Assembly (NCBI GenBank): GCA_002423495.1
Contig: DIWN01000095.1
Span: 1-14,309 of the forward strand
Direction of reading: 5' to 3'
Length of the DNA stretch: 14,309 nt
DNA from: Anaerolineaceae bacterium UBA6105
GTDB lineage: Bacteria > Chloroflexota > Anaerolineae > Anaerolineales > Anaerolineaceae
The notes beneath the pieces are model-generated. The model was given only the letters and a program-made list of their open reading frames with translations, had not been told where the DNA came from and searched no databases. The first letter of the stretch is position 1. The number at the start of each line of letters is the position of its first letter. Below, in pieces: positions 6,892-13,625 of the stretch. The position numbers and the translations under genes were made by a program.

Positions 6892-8124
6892 TTGTTTTTT
6901 AAAAAAACCGTTAACGTCTGGCTTCCAATACTGATTTTAATCGCGCTGGTAGGTGCGACGTTATTAAATCTGCGTTTAGCTTCTTCATTTCAATTGCAGG
7001 ATGATTTCGCTCCGAGATGGGTGGCGGCCAGGGAATGGATGCAATCCGGTTCTTCTCCCTATAGTGACTCCACGCACGAGGCAACCCTCGACTTGCTTGA
7101 TGAGAACGGAAATGAACCTTATGGCCTGAGTCAAGGTCGGTTTGTTGACCCTGCCTGGTTCGTGCTATTTTATCTTCCGATCAGCTTTGTTCCTTATAGT
7201 ATTGCCAGGGCGATCTGGATGACTTTGATCGAGCTAAGTTTGCTACTCAGTGTGGCGCTCTCAATCCGTATGGCAGGGTTGAAGATGAGCACTCCAGAAC
7301 TTCTGCTCACCTCAATTCTCATCTTTGTTTTCTACCCCTTATTCAAGGCAATCCTGGTGGTCAGTGTTGTAACGCCGTACATCTTTCTGACGCTCCTGGC
7401 GGTTTATCTTGCACGCGAACGTCAAGGCACAACAGCGGGTTTTCTCTTTGCGCTCTCAGTGTGGATGGTTCCGCTAAGCCTTTTTTTAGTAATACTCTTT
7501 ATAATTTGGCTCGGTGCGCGAAGGGATAATTCCCTGCCAAAGATTTTCTTCAGCTCTCTTGCCTTCTTCATTCTTGTGTCTTTGATCCTCTTCCCGGGGT
7601 GGGCGGCAGAGTGGTTTGCAACATATCTACGCTTATTTCCGGATTTCTCATGGGTTCGAACACCTCTGATGGTGTTTGGGGAACTTTTCCCGGGAGCAAG
7701 TGCCCAAATTGCAATCGCTCTCAGTCTTTTAACGCTGATCGTGATGCTGGTGGAATGGTACAGCATAGGGGATCGCGAAGGGCGGGGTTTTCATTGGAAA
7801 CTGATGTTGACCCTAAATCTGCTATATCTTTTCAATTTAACCTCCGAAGGCATCTATCTTCTTTGGCTATTTGTGCCATTTTTCAGTGTATTTAAGTATT
7901 TAACAGAGAAATGGCGCGTTTCTGGTAAAATTATTTCCTGGGTAACATACCTTGCATTGATTTTCGTTCATTGGCGTCGTTTTCAATTCACTCAAAACTG
8001 GCTGCCTGAGGAATCATCTCTGGTAATACTTTTGTTGCCCATAATAACATTGGCAGGCTTGCAGTGGTTTAGGTGGTGGGCAACCGTCAGCCCTAAAGCG
8101 CTCATAGATTCAATCGAACATTAA
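6892..8124 (+). CDS. Multi-pass membrane protein, GT87/DUF2029-like glycosyltransferase
   Basis: This protein of ~410 residues is dominated by about ten to eleven hydrophobic helices. The N-terminal pattern matches the DUF2029/GT87 (PimE-like) family: one helix at ~9-28, then a first extracytoplasmic loop with a DDF acidic motif at ~37-39, R-W-A-A-W residues and a GSSPY segment, then FVDPAWFVLFYLP leading into the next helix. Family members are integral membrane GT-C-fold transferases that use polyprenyl-phosphate sugars for cell-envelope glycans or glycolipids. The loop acidic residues are candidate catalytic residues, and the sugar and acceptor are unknown. The start is set at TTG 6892 because AAAGGGAA (6877-6884) lies 7 bases upstream and the predicted transcription start (~6874) excludes most of any earlier leader. 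An in-frame TTG at 6874 would add six residues but has no usable ribosome site. It ends 13 bases before pfp and is probably co-transcribed with it. Confidence 0.75.
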   Translation: MFFKKTVNVWLPILILIALVGATLLNLRLASSFQLQDDFAPRWVAAREWMQSGSSPYSDSTHEATLDLLDENGNEPYGLSQGRFVDPAWFVLFYLPISFVPYSIARAIWMTLIELSLLLSVALSIRMAGLKMSTPELLLTSILIFVFYPLFKAILVVSVVTPYIFLTLLAVYLARERQGTTAGFLFALSVWMVPLSLFLVILFIIWLGARRDNSLPKIFFSSLAFFILVSLILFPGWAAEWFATYLRLFPDFSWVRTPLMVFGELFPGASAQIAIALSLLTLIVMLVEWYSIGDREGRGFHWKLMLTLNLLYLFNLTSEGIYLLWLFVPFFSVFKYLTEKWRVSGKIISWVTYLALIFVHWRRFQFTQNWLPEESSLVILLLPIITLAGLQWFRWWATVSPKALIDSIEH

Positions 8125-8137
8125 GAAGGAGCAGGAA

Positions 8138-9313
8138 ATGGCAAAGAAAAGAGTTGGTATCCTGACTGGAGGCGGAGACGTGCCGGGCTTGAATATCGCT
8201 ATCAAATCGGTCGTACAAAACAGCCTTGATGGTGACTATGAGATCGTCGGCATTCGACGGGGATGGCTTGGTTTATTGGGATACGACATCAATGACCCAG
8301 CTACCCACGAGCTTTACATCCGCGATTTAGACCCGACTGTGGTTCGCCGTGTGGACCGCACTGGTGGCACATTCTTGCATACATCCCGGACAAATCCATC
8401 AAAAGTGCGTGCCAAGGACACACCTGAATTTTTGCGCGGGAGCAAATGGGGTACGGTTATAAATGAACTGGAAGAAATCACCGATTACACCGACTACATT
8501 CTCAATGTGATCGATCACCTCAAGCTTGATTCCCTGATCACCATTGGGGGTGATGATACTCTCAGTTATTCTGCCCGCCTGGTAAGAGAAGGTGTCAAAT
8601 TGAACGCCATCCCAAAAACGATGGATAATGACGTTTTGGGCACGGAATACTGCATTGGTTTTTCCACTGCTGTCACGCAGGCCGTCAATCTCATCACAAA
8701 TTTCCGCACCTCAATCGGTTCGCATGAGCGCATAGGCGTTGTGGAGCTTTTCGGTCGAAATTCCGGTGAGACAGCACTGATTACGGGTTATTTGAGCTAC
8801 GTTGACAGAACAATCATCTGCGAAGTTCCTTTTAATGTGCATGAAGTTACTGAACTTTTGGCAGCAGATAAACGCAACAGCAAATCCCATTACTCCATTT
8901 GCGTCATTTCAGAGGGAGCCCATACTGATGGCGGCGAGATTGTTGAATCAGGTGAGGCGGATGCCTACGGGCACCGCAAACTTGGGGGTATTGGCGAGGT
9001 GCTTGCGGATCAAATTAAGACCCTTACTGGTTACAACACGATGTATCAGAAACTTGGCTACCTGGTTCGCAGCGGTGCTGCCGACATGCTCGACCGCATG
9101 GTTGCCATGAATTACGGTGCTTTGGCAATGCAGTTAACCATGAAGAACAATTATGGTCATCTGGTGGGCATTACGGACGGAAACTATTCCGTGGTTCCGG
9201 TTGAAACGGTTATCAGCGGCAAGCGGCAAGTGGACGTCGATCTTTATTACGACAAGGAAGCTTATCGTCCCAAGGTCAAGAATATTCTTGGTTTGCCGAT
9301 GTTCCTTCACTAG
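8138..9313 (+). CDS. pfp: 6-phosphofructokinase, predicted pyrophosphate-dependent
   Basis: This enzyme phosphorylates fructose 6-phosphate to fructose 1,6-bisphosphate in glycolysis; PPi-dependent forms are readily reversible. Motifs in order: GGGDVPGLN at 11-19, GGTFLHTSR at 76-84, GGDDT at 137-141, PKTMDND at 159-165 with catalytic D163, GRNSG at 207-210, ISEGA at 257-261 and YLVRSG near 308-313. D140 and K160 occupy the positions that are both Gly (G104, G124) in ATP-dependent E. coli PfkA. Asp plus Lys there is the established signature of pyrophosphate use, so PPi rather than ATP is predicted. The GGGDxPGLN form belongs to the group III/mixed-substrate clade. The length of 391 residues exceeds classical 320-residue PFK, partly because of an extra acidic stretch at ~90-125. 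The strong ribosome site AAGGAG at 8126-8131 fixes ATG 8138. A hairpin follows the stop. Confidence 0.94.
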   Translation: MAKKRVGILTGGGDVPGLNIAIKSVVQNSLDGDYEIVGIRRGWLGLLGYDINDPATHELYIRDLDPTVVRRVDRTGGTFLHTSRTNPSKVRAKDTPEFLRGSKWGTVINELEEITDYTDYILNVIDHLKLDSLITIGGDDTLSYSARLVREGVKLNAIPKTMDNDVLGTEYCIGFSTAVTQAVNLITNFRTSIGSHERIGVVELFGRNSGETALITGYLSYVDRTIICEVPFNVHEVTELLAADKRNSKSHYSICVISEGAHTDGGEIVESGEADAYGHRKLGGIGEVLADQIKTLTGYNTMYQKLGYLVRSGAADMLDRMVAMNYGALAMQLTMKNNYGHLVGITDGNYSVVPVETVISGKRQVDVDLYYDKEAYRPKVKNILGLPMFLH

Positions 9314-9325
9314 GATGAAAAAATA

Positions 9326-9350
9326 GAGCCTGCGGTGTGCCCGCAGGCTC
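9326..9350 (+). terminator. Hairpin terminator after pfp
   Basis: A perfect 10-bp stem, GAGCCTGCGG (9326-9335) with CCGCAGGCTC (9341-9350), encloses the loop TGTGC. On the + strand the following bases, ATCGTT, are only weakly U-rich. On the - strand the stem is followed by a run of six T (from GAAAAAATA at 9317-9325), so it may stop transcripts from rsmD reading leftward better than those from pfp. The next start codon lies only 10 bases after the stem. Confidence 0.75.
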
Positions 9351-9360
9351 ATCGTTAAAA

Positions 9361-9867
9361 ATGAGTGTTGAATCACAAGGCGTTTCCAACCAACGATATG
9401 CTCTGATCCCCAGAGTGTTGATCTTCCCCGTTAACGAGGCTGGTCAAATTCTTTTACTGGAAGGCGCGCCGGATAAACAGATCTGGGCTGGCTATTGGAA
9501 TGGCTTGGGTGGGCACGTGGAACAGGGTGAGTCGGTGCTAAGCGCAGCCAAGCGTGAGCTGCTTGAGGAAAGCGGCCTGGTTGCGGAAAAGTTGATCTTT
9601 TGTGGTCAGGTGGTGGTTGATACCGCCCAAAACCCAGGCATTGTCTTCTTTGTTTTCAAGGCAAAACAGTTGCAAGGCGAGCTAAAAGCCTCTGAAGAAG
9701 GCAGGCTGGCGTGGCATTCACAAAAGAGTGCTTTGAAGTTGAATTTGGTGGAAGATCTCTACACGCTTCTGCCGCTTGTGATGCGCCAGCGTGCAAGTGG
9801 AAGACCTTTCTGGGGGTATTATCACTATGACGACGAAGGTCAGCTGGTTATGTCATTCACCCATTGA
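9361..9867 (+). CDS. Nudix hydrolase (MutT-like)
   Basis: This 168-residue protein has a complete Nudix box at 51-73: G51, E57, R65-E66, E69-E70 and G72, matching GX5EX7REUXEEXGU. Nudix enzymes cleave nucleoside diphosphate-X substrates using Mg2+ bound by the box glutamates. The flanking pattern (PRVLIFPVNEAGQILLLE before the box, WAGYWNGLGGH leading into it) resembles MutT/8-oxo-dGTP-type family members, but substrate cannot be read from sequence. ATG 9361 is chosen because the protein alignment begins there naturally; an in-frame GTG at 9337 lies inside the terminator hairpin. No Shine-Dalgarno sequence precedes it, since the hairpin ends 10 bases upstream, so translation may be weak or leaderless. 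The 3' end overlaps the convergent rsmD by 15 bases. Confidence 0.9.
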   Translation: MSVESQGVSNQRYALIPRVLIFPVNEAGQILLLEGAPDKQIWAGYWNGLGGHVEQGESVLSAAKRELLEESGLVAEKLIFCGQVVVDTAQNPGIVFFVFKAKQLQGELKASEEGRLAWHSQKSALKLNLVEDLYTLLPLVMRQRASGRPFWGYYHYDDEGQLVMSFTH

Positions 9868-10419
9868 TTTTTCCAAAAAAACCAACAGGGTATCTCCATA
9901 TTTTCTTGAATCGAACACCTGCAAATTTGCGTAAGTTTTCTCAACCCACTCCAGTGGGTTGATTTGCACGATCACCTGACCATCATTACTAAGTAATCCA
10001 GGGTTCTGGTCTATCAGATCCACAGCTTTTTCCCACATCCCTTTGTACTGGGGCGGAGCAACATAGATCAGGTCAAATTGTGGATCTGTTTGGCTGTAAA
10101 GCCAAGTAAAGGCATCCGCCTGAAACACGCTGGCTTTCTCCGTAAAATGCGTTGTGGAGAGATTGCCCTGGATTGTTTTTACTGCCAGGCGACTTTTATC
10201 CAGAAAAGTCACTTCCCTGGCACCCCGGCTGAGCGCCTCAATCCCCACTGCGCCTGTGCCCCCAAACAGGTCCAGCATGCGCACATCAAGCACCTCACCC
10301 CCAAGAATGTTGAAGAGCGATTCTTTCACCAGGTCGGTGATGGGGCGGGTTGTATCCCCCGGCACATGTTTGAGTCTTAGCCCTTTGGCAGAGCCACCAA
10401 TGACACGCAGCATACTCAT
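9853..10419 (-). CDS. rsmD: 16S rRNA (guanine966-N2)-methyltransferase RsmD-like
   Basis: This 188-residue Rossmann-fold methyltransferase would methylate G966 of 16S rRNA during 30S assembly, with S-adenosylmethionine as donor. Family marks are LRVIGGSAKG at 4-13, TRPITDLVKESLFNIL at 24-39, and SAM-binding motif I LDLFGGTGAVGIEALSRGA at 49-67. Motif IV at 121-125 reads APPQY instead of the usual DPP(F/Y), a change noted among the findings. The start is ATG 10419 (MSMLRVIGG); ATG 10413 is nearly as good. A further in-frame ATG at 10473 would overlap the upstream gene and adds a tail unlike the family. It lies 7 bases after the stop of the upstream sugar epimerase gene, with only a weak ribosome site, so it is probably translated from the same message. 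It ends tail-to-tail, overlapping the Nudix gene by 15 bases. Confidence 0.9.
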   Translation of the reverse strand: MSMLRVIGGSAKGLRLKHVPGDTTRPITDLVKESLFNILGGEVLDVRMLDLFGGTGAVGIEALSRGAREVTFLDKSRLAVKTIQGNLSTTHFTEKASVFQADAFTWLYSQTDPQFDLIYVAPPQYKGMWEKAVDLIDQNPGLLSNDGQVIVQINPLEWVEKTYANLQVFDSRKYGDTLLVFLEKSMGE

Positions 10420-10426
10420 ATGGTGC

Positions 10427-11398
10427 TCAAGCCTGCCTTGCTGGCAATCCAAGTTTTTGGCGCGTGTAATCAATCGTAATATTCAATCCGTCGCGCATAG
10501 CCACTTGTGGTTCCCATCCCAGAATGGTTCTGGCACGTGTGATATCTGGCTGGCGGCGTTGGGGATCGTCCCCAAGGGTGTCGGCATATTGGGTGATGAT
10601 GCCTGCGGGGTTTTGGCAAAGTTCATTGATGATCAGGGCGAAGTCTTTGATGGAGGTTTCGATCGGATTGCCGATATTGACGGGCAGGTGTTCATCGCTC
10701 ATCATCAGGCGGTAGATGCCTTCAATCAGGTCACTGACATAGCAGAAACTGCGTGTCTGCTCACCAGTACCATAAATCGTCAGCGGCTCTCCCCGCAGTG
10801 CTTGTTGTATGAAGTTTGGCACCACTCTGCCATCGTCGAGGCGCATCCTGGGTCCGAAGGTATTAAAAATTCGCACAATGTGGGTTCTTACCCCATGCAC
10901 GTTATGGTATGCCATGGTCAGGGCTTCAGCAAAGCGCTTGGCTTCGTCGTACACTGATCTTGGCCCTATTGGGTCACAGTTTCCCCAGTAATCTTCGCTT
11001 TGAGGATGCACCGTGGGATCGCCGTAAACTTCGCTGGTTGAGGCCAGCAAGAAGCGCGCTTTGTGCGCTTTGGCTAAGCCCAGGCTGTTGTAGGTTCCAA
11101 GAGCTCCTGCCTTAAGTGTCTGGATCGGCAGATTTGGGTAACCCAGGGGCGAAGTGGGGTTTGGGCTTGCGGGTGAAGCGAAGTGCAGGATATAGTCGAG
11201 TGGCTCGTCAACCTGGATGAATGCGGAAACATCCTGTACCATCAGTCTGAAGTTTGGATTACCTTCAAGATGCTTCAAATTTTCCGGGTTACCGGTGACA
11301 AAATTATCAAGACCAATCACCTTGTGACCTTCTGCCAGAAGGCGGTCACATAGATGTGAGCCCAAAAAACCGGCTGCACCGGTAAGTAAGATGAGCAT
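10427..11398 (-). CDS. uxs: UDP-glucuronate decarboxylase-like NAD-dependent sugar epimerase/dehydratase
   Basis: This 323-residue short-chain dehydrogenase binds NAD through GAAGFLG at 7-13 and has the catalytic YxxxK pair Y150/K154 with T121-S122. The segments ASTSEVYGDPTVHPQ (119-133), EDYWGNCDPIGPRS (135-148), RIFNTFGPRM (176-185) and DDPQRRQPDI (277-286) closely follow UDP-glucuronate decarboxylase (UDP-xylose synthase), which makes UDP-xylose for envelope polysaccharides. dTDP-glucose 4,6-dehydratase and other GDP/UDP-sugar epimerases are close relatives, so exact specificity is inferred. The start is ATG 11398 (MLILLTGAAG) with GAAAGG about 7 bases upstream; an ATG at 11575 is in frame but would add ~59 residues inside scpB and is rejected. 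It is transcribed divergently from scpB and is followed by rsmD after 7 bases. Confidence 0.88.
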   Translation of the reverse strand: MLILLTGAAGFLGSHLCDRLLAEGHKVIGLDNFVTGNPENLKHLEGNPNFRLMVQDVSAFIQVDEPLDYILHFASPASPNPTSPLGYPNLPIQTLKAGALGTYNSLGLAKAHKARFLLASTSEVYGDPTVHPQSEDYWGNCDPIGPRSVYDEAKRFAEALTMAYHNVHGVRTHIVRIFNTFGPRMRLDDGRVVPNFIQQALRGEPLTIYGTGEQTRSFCYVSDLIEGIYRLMMSDEHLPVNIGNPIETSIKDFALIINELCQNPAGIITQYADTLGDDPQRRQPDITRARTILGWEPQVAMRDGLNITIDYTRQKLGLPARQA

Positions 11399-11431
11399 AA
11401 CTTGCCTTTCAGTTTTTACCAGGGTTTCGGG

Positions 11432-11437
11432 TATAAT
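11432..11437 (+). promoter_or_regulatory. Putative scpB promoter -10 box, flanked by an inverted repeat
   Basis: A perfect TATAAT lies 29 bases upstream of the scpB ATG, predicting a start near 11444 and a ~23-base leader containing AAGAGAG (11451-11457) as ribosome site. No good -35 box sits at 16-18 bases, and TTGCCT at 11403-11408 is too far (23 bases). The box is enclosed by the inverted repeat CAGGGT (11420-11425) and ACCCTG (11442-11447), a possible operator. Confidence 0.45.
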
Positions 11438-11458
11438 CATGACCCTGAACAAGAGAGA

Positions 11459-11489
11459 ATTATAGCATGCACGAAGTAAAATCTGACAA
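11459..11489 (-). promoter_or_regulatory. Putative uxs promoter on the minus strand
   Basis: Read on the minus strand, a perfect TATAAT (11464-11459) follows a TTGTCA -35-like box (11489-11484) at a long spacing of 19 bases. Transcription would start near 11452, giving a ~54-base leader before the ATG at 11398. The -35 box lies inside the scpB coding sequence. Confidence 0.4.
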
Positions 11490-12054
11490 TTCACTGGACC
11501 CAACCACCAAGGCGCTCGAAGCCTTGCTTTTTGCTGCCCCCGGTTTGAGCTCCGTTGAGCAATTAAGCCAGGCACTGAATATCAAAAAGTCTGAAGTTGA
11601 GAAGTCGTTGGAGACTTTATCTGCCTGCCTTGCTTCAGAGCATGGTTTGCGCCTTCAAGAGATCAAGAACCAATACCAACTGATTACCGCACCCGAGTTC
11701 GCCGAGACGATTGAAAAATTCCTCGGGCTCGAGGTTACTTCCCGCCTGACCCAGGCAGCACTGGAAGTCCTGGCGATTGTGGCATACAAACAGCCTGCCA
11801 CAAGGCCGGAAATCGACTCCATCCGTGGTGTGAACAGTGACGGCGTTGTAAAGAGTTTACTGTCCAAGGGTCTGATTGAGGAACTGGGACGCTCCGAAGC
11901 AATTGGTCGTCCGATCCTCTACGGCGTCACGAACGAATTTTTTCAGCATTTCGGTCTTGAATCGCTTGAGCAACTTCCTGCGGTGGACCTTGAGGGGCTG
12001 TTGGAGCCCAAACCATCGTCAGAAACAGAAGAAACGAGGCTATTGAAAGACTAA
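11467..12054 (+). CDS. scpB: Segregation and condensation protein B
   Basis: This 195-residue protein has two winged-helix domains, at about 14-75 and 95-160. ScpB dimers bind the kleisin ScpA and act with SMC in chromosome compaction and segregation. The most conserved part is clear: LTQAALEVLAIVAYKQPATRPEI (95-117, interrupted by no gaps), IRGVNSDGVVKSLL (119-132), and GRPILYGVTNEFFQHFGL (147-164). The start ATG 11467 has AAGAGAG at 11451-11457 about 9 bases upstream. The N-terminal ~12 residues and C-terminal ~20 acidic residues are variable tails. It overlaps rluB by one base (TAATG at 12052-12056), a common scpB-rluB arrangement. scpA, usually next to scpB, is not in the window; the upstream neighbour is divergent. 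Confidence 0.94.
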   Translation: MHEVKSDNSLDPTTKALEALLFAAPGLSSVEQLSQALNIKKSEVEKSLETLSACLASEHGLRLQEIKNQYQLITAPEFAETIEKFLGLEVTSRLTQAALEVLAIVAYKQPATRPEIDSIRGVNSDGVVKSLLSKGLIEELGRSEAIGRPILYGVTNEFFQHFGLESLEQLPAVDLEGLLEPKPSSETEETRLLKD

Positions 12055-12803
12055 TGGAAGAACGCGTTCAAAAGATCATGGCTTTCGCGGGTTTAGGCTC
12101 GCGTCGAGCCTGCGAAAAAATAATAGAAGCGGGTCGTGTCAAGGTGAATGGAAAAGTCATCCATCTTGGTGATAAAGCTGATCCAGCCAAAGACACGATT
12201 ACTGTCGATGGCAAACTACTTCGGATTGAAACCGAACGAATTTATATTGCCTTGAATAAACCCAAAGGCTACCTTTCCGATATTGACGAAATACACCCCA
12301 GACCTACTGTTAACGATCTGATCGGCATCTCTGAACCACTTTTTGCGGTTGGAAGGCTGGATCTTGACAGCGAAGGCTTGATCCTGATGACCAATGATGG
12401 TGAATTGGCCAACCGCCTGACCCATCCCCGCTATCACCACGAGAAGGAGTACGAAGTCTTGGTGATTAAAACTCCGGACCAGGAACAGCTCGAAATTTGG
12501 CGCCGTGGTGTGGTCCTCGAGGATGGTACGCGCACGCTGCCCGCGCAGGTGGAGATCATGGGTAGTTATAGCAAAGGAGCGTGGCTGAGGATCATCCTGC
12601 ATGAGGGCAAAAAGCGGCAAATCCGCAAAGTCGGGGCGCGCATTGGACTGCCAGTTTCGCAGATTAAACGCGTGCGTATAGCCAACCTTAAGCTGGGGAA
12701 GCTCAGGTCTGGTGAATGGCGTCATTTAACTGAACGAGAGGTTCACCAACTTCGAAAGTTTGCCGGCTTGATCAAAGAAGAAAAAAATAATACTTTAAAT
12801 TAA
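12054..12803 (+). CDS. rluB: Ribosomal large-subunit pseudouridine synthase, RluB/RsuA family
   Basis: This 249-residue enzyme isomerises a uridine in rRNA; RluB targets position 2605 of 23S rRNA in E. coli. It has an N-terminal S4 RNA-binding domain at about 1-58 (RVQKIMAFAGLGSRRACEKI), the catalytic motif GRLDLDSEGL at 100-109 with D103 as the nucleophile, TNDGELANRLTHPRYHHEKEY at 113-133, and the late family motif EGKKRQIRKV at 184-193. The start ATG shares its A with the scpB stop (TAATG), implying translational coupling. RsuA/RluE/RluF relatives cannot be wholly excluded, but the scpB neighbour favours the RluB role seen in Gram-positive and related genomes. A terminator hairpin follows the stop by about 8 bases. 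Confidence 0.93.
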   Translation: MEERVQKIMAFAGLGSRRACEKIIEAGRVKVNGKVIHLGDKADPAKDTITVDGKLLRIETERIYIALNKPKGYLSDIDEIHPRPTVNDLIGISEPLFAVGRLDLDSEGLILMTNDGELANRLTHPRYHHEKEYEVLVIKTPDQEQLEIWRRGVVLEDGTRTLPAQVEIMGSYSKGAWLRIILHEGKKRQIRKVGARIGLPVSQIKRVRIANLKLGKLRSGEWRHLTEREVHQLRKFAGLIKEEKNNTLN

Positions 12804-12811
12804 ACACAACA

Positions 12812-12836
12812 AAACAGCGCGATCATCGCGCTGTTT
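12812..12836 (+). terminator. Bidirectional terminator between rluB and the membrane-protein gene
   Basis: The 11-bp stem AAACAGCGCGA (12812-12822) pairs with TCGCGCTGTTT (12826-12836) around the 3-base loop TCA. U-rich sequence (GTGTTTCTACTTC) follows on the + strand, and TTGTTGTGTTTAATTT follows on the - strand. It lies between convergent genes and can serve rluB on one strand and the plsX unit on the other. Confidence 0.8.
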
Positions 12837-12890
12837 GTGTTTCTACTTCAAAGCAGTTTTTTTTCAGAACAGCATAATGACCAAAAATTG

Positions 12891-13625
12891 CTATTTCTTA
12901 TCTTCCGCGGTGTTATCTGACACCCCATTTGCCAGCGCTTCATGCAACTTATCAGCAATCTCCGGGCTGATTGGATCAACGCATTCTTCCCGGTCCACAC
13001 GGCGGATGTAGCGCTTCAGGTCCTCTAATGCCACCACGGGGTAGGGCGCCGTCGAAGTATCCCCAAGCTGGGTTTCTTTCAGGAACACAACCATGATCGG
13101 CTTCAGTTCGGGATGCATATCTGCGGGAATACCTTTTTCTGTCAGGTACTTGCTCAGTACCGCAGAGGCTTCAGCAACTTCCTTATCTGGCTTGCCGACG
13201 CTGTCCTGCCCCATCATTTTCTGGATGCGGTTGCGGGTCTTGTGTACCCATTTTCCGTCCTGATAGCTGATTTCGCCCGTGGCATTGACGGGGATTGGCA
13301 TCCAAATGCGGCAGGGACCCATCAAAAGCATCGGCAGTGGTGAGCTGTATACGTAATAGGTGTAGTCGTGTCGTAATTTTTCAAATGCGGTGCCAAAAAT
13401 TTCGTCATATCGCGGTGATCTTCCATAACGGTTTACAAAATTTAAACCGATCTGGGTCAGAATAAAACCCACAATCAAGCAGATGTAGGAATAGAAAATT
13501 AGCGTCATATCTTTCTTGAAAGCGAAGTAAAGCCCAAGCCCCAACACCCCCAGGCTTGCAAAGGTGATTATCTTGCCGATAAGTTTATTGCGATTAATGT
13601 GTTTGTCGTTTCTGACGAGTTTCAT
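12891..13625 (-). CDS. Membrane protein of unknown function with two N-terminal helices
   Basis: I do not recognise a named family for this 244-residue protein. It begins with a basic segment (MKLVRNDKHINRNK), then two adjacent membrane helices at about 16-36 and 40-63, followed by the short motif RYGRSPRYDE (66-75). The remaining ~170 residues look soluble and probably cytoplasmic, with a mixed alpha/beta part (YTYYVYSSPLPMLLMGPCRIWMP at 88-110, no signal of a known active site) and a charged helical C-terminus. The layout resembles Anaerolineae membrane proteins I associate loosely with a degenerate NERD-like fold, but this is weak. Its ATG overlaps the plsX stop as ATGA (13622-13625), with GGAG 7 bases upstream inside plsX. 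Translational coupling suggests a role near the membrane or lipid synthesis, but that is only inference. Confidence 0.8.
   Translation of the reverse strand: MKLVRNDKHINRNKLIGKIITFASLGVLGLGLYFAFKKDMTLIFYSYICLIVGFILTQIGLNFVNRYGRSPRYDEIFGTAFEKLRHDYTYYVYSSPLPMLLMGPCRIWMPIPVNATGEISYQDGKWVHKTRNRIQKMMGQDSVGKPDKEVAEASAVLSKYLTEKGIPADMHPELKPIMVVFLKETQLGDTSTAPYPVVALEDLKRYIRRVDREECVDPISPEIADKLHEALANGVSDNTAEDKK

Noticed and set aside
10154..10957. Long + strand open frame of 267 codons opposite rsmD and uxs
   Set aside because: It lies antisense to two well-conserved genes, crosses their boundary, and its translation has no recognisable family pattern; it is a shadow frame.
12216..12725. Minus-strand open frame of 169 codons opposite rluB
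   Set aside because: It is antisense to a fully conserved pseudouridine synthase, with no family pattern of its own.
12857..12864. Run of eight T between rluB and the membrane-protein gene
   Set aside because: It is not directly preceded by a stem on the + strand; the real hairpin lies 20 bases earlier, so this is not listed as its own terminator.
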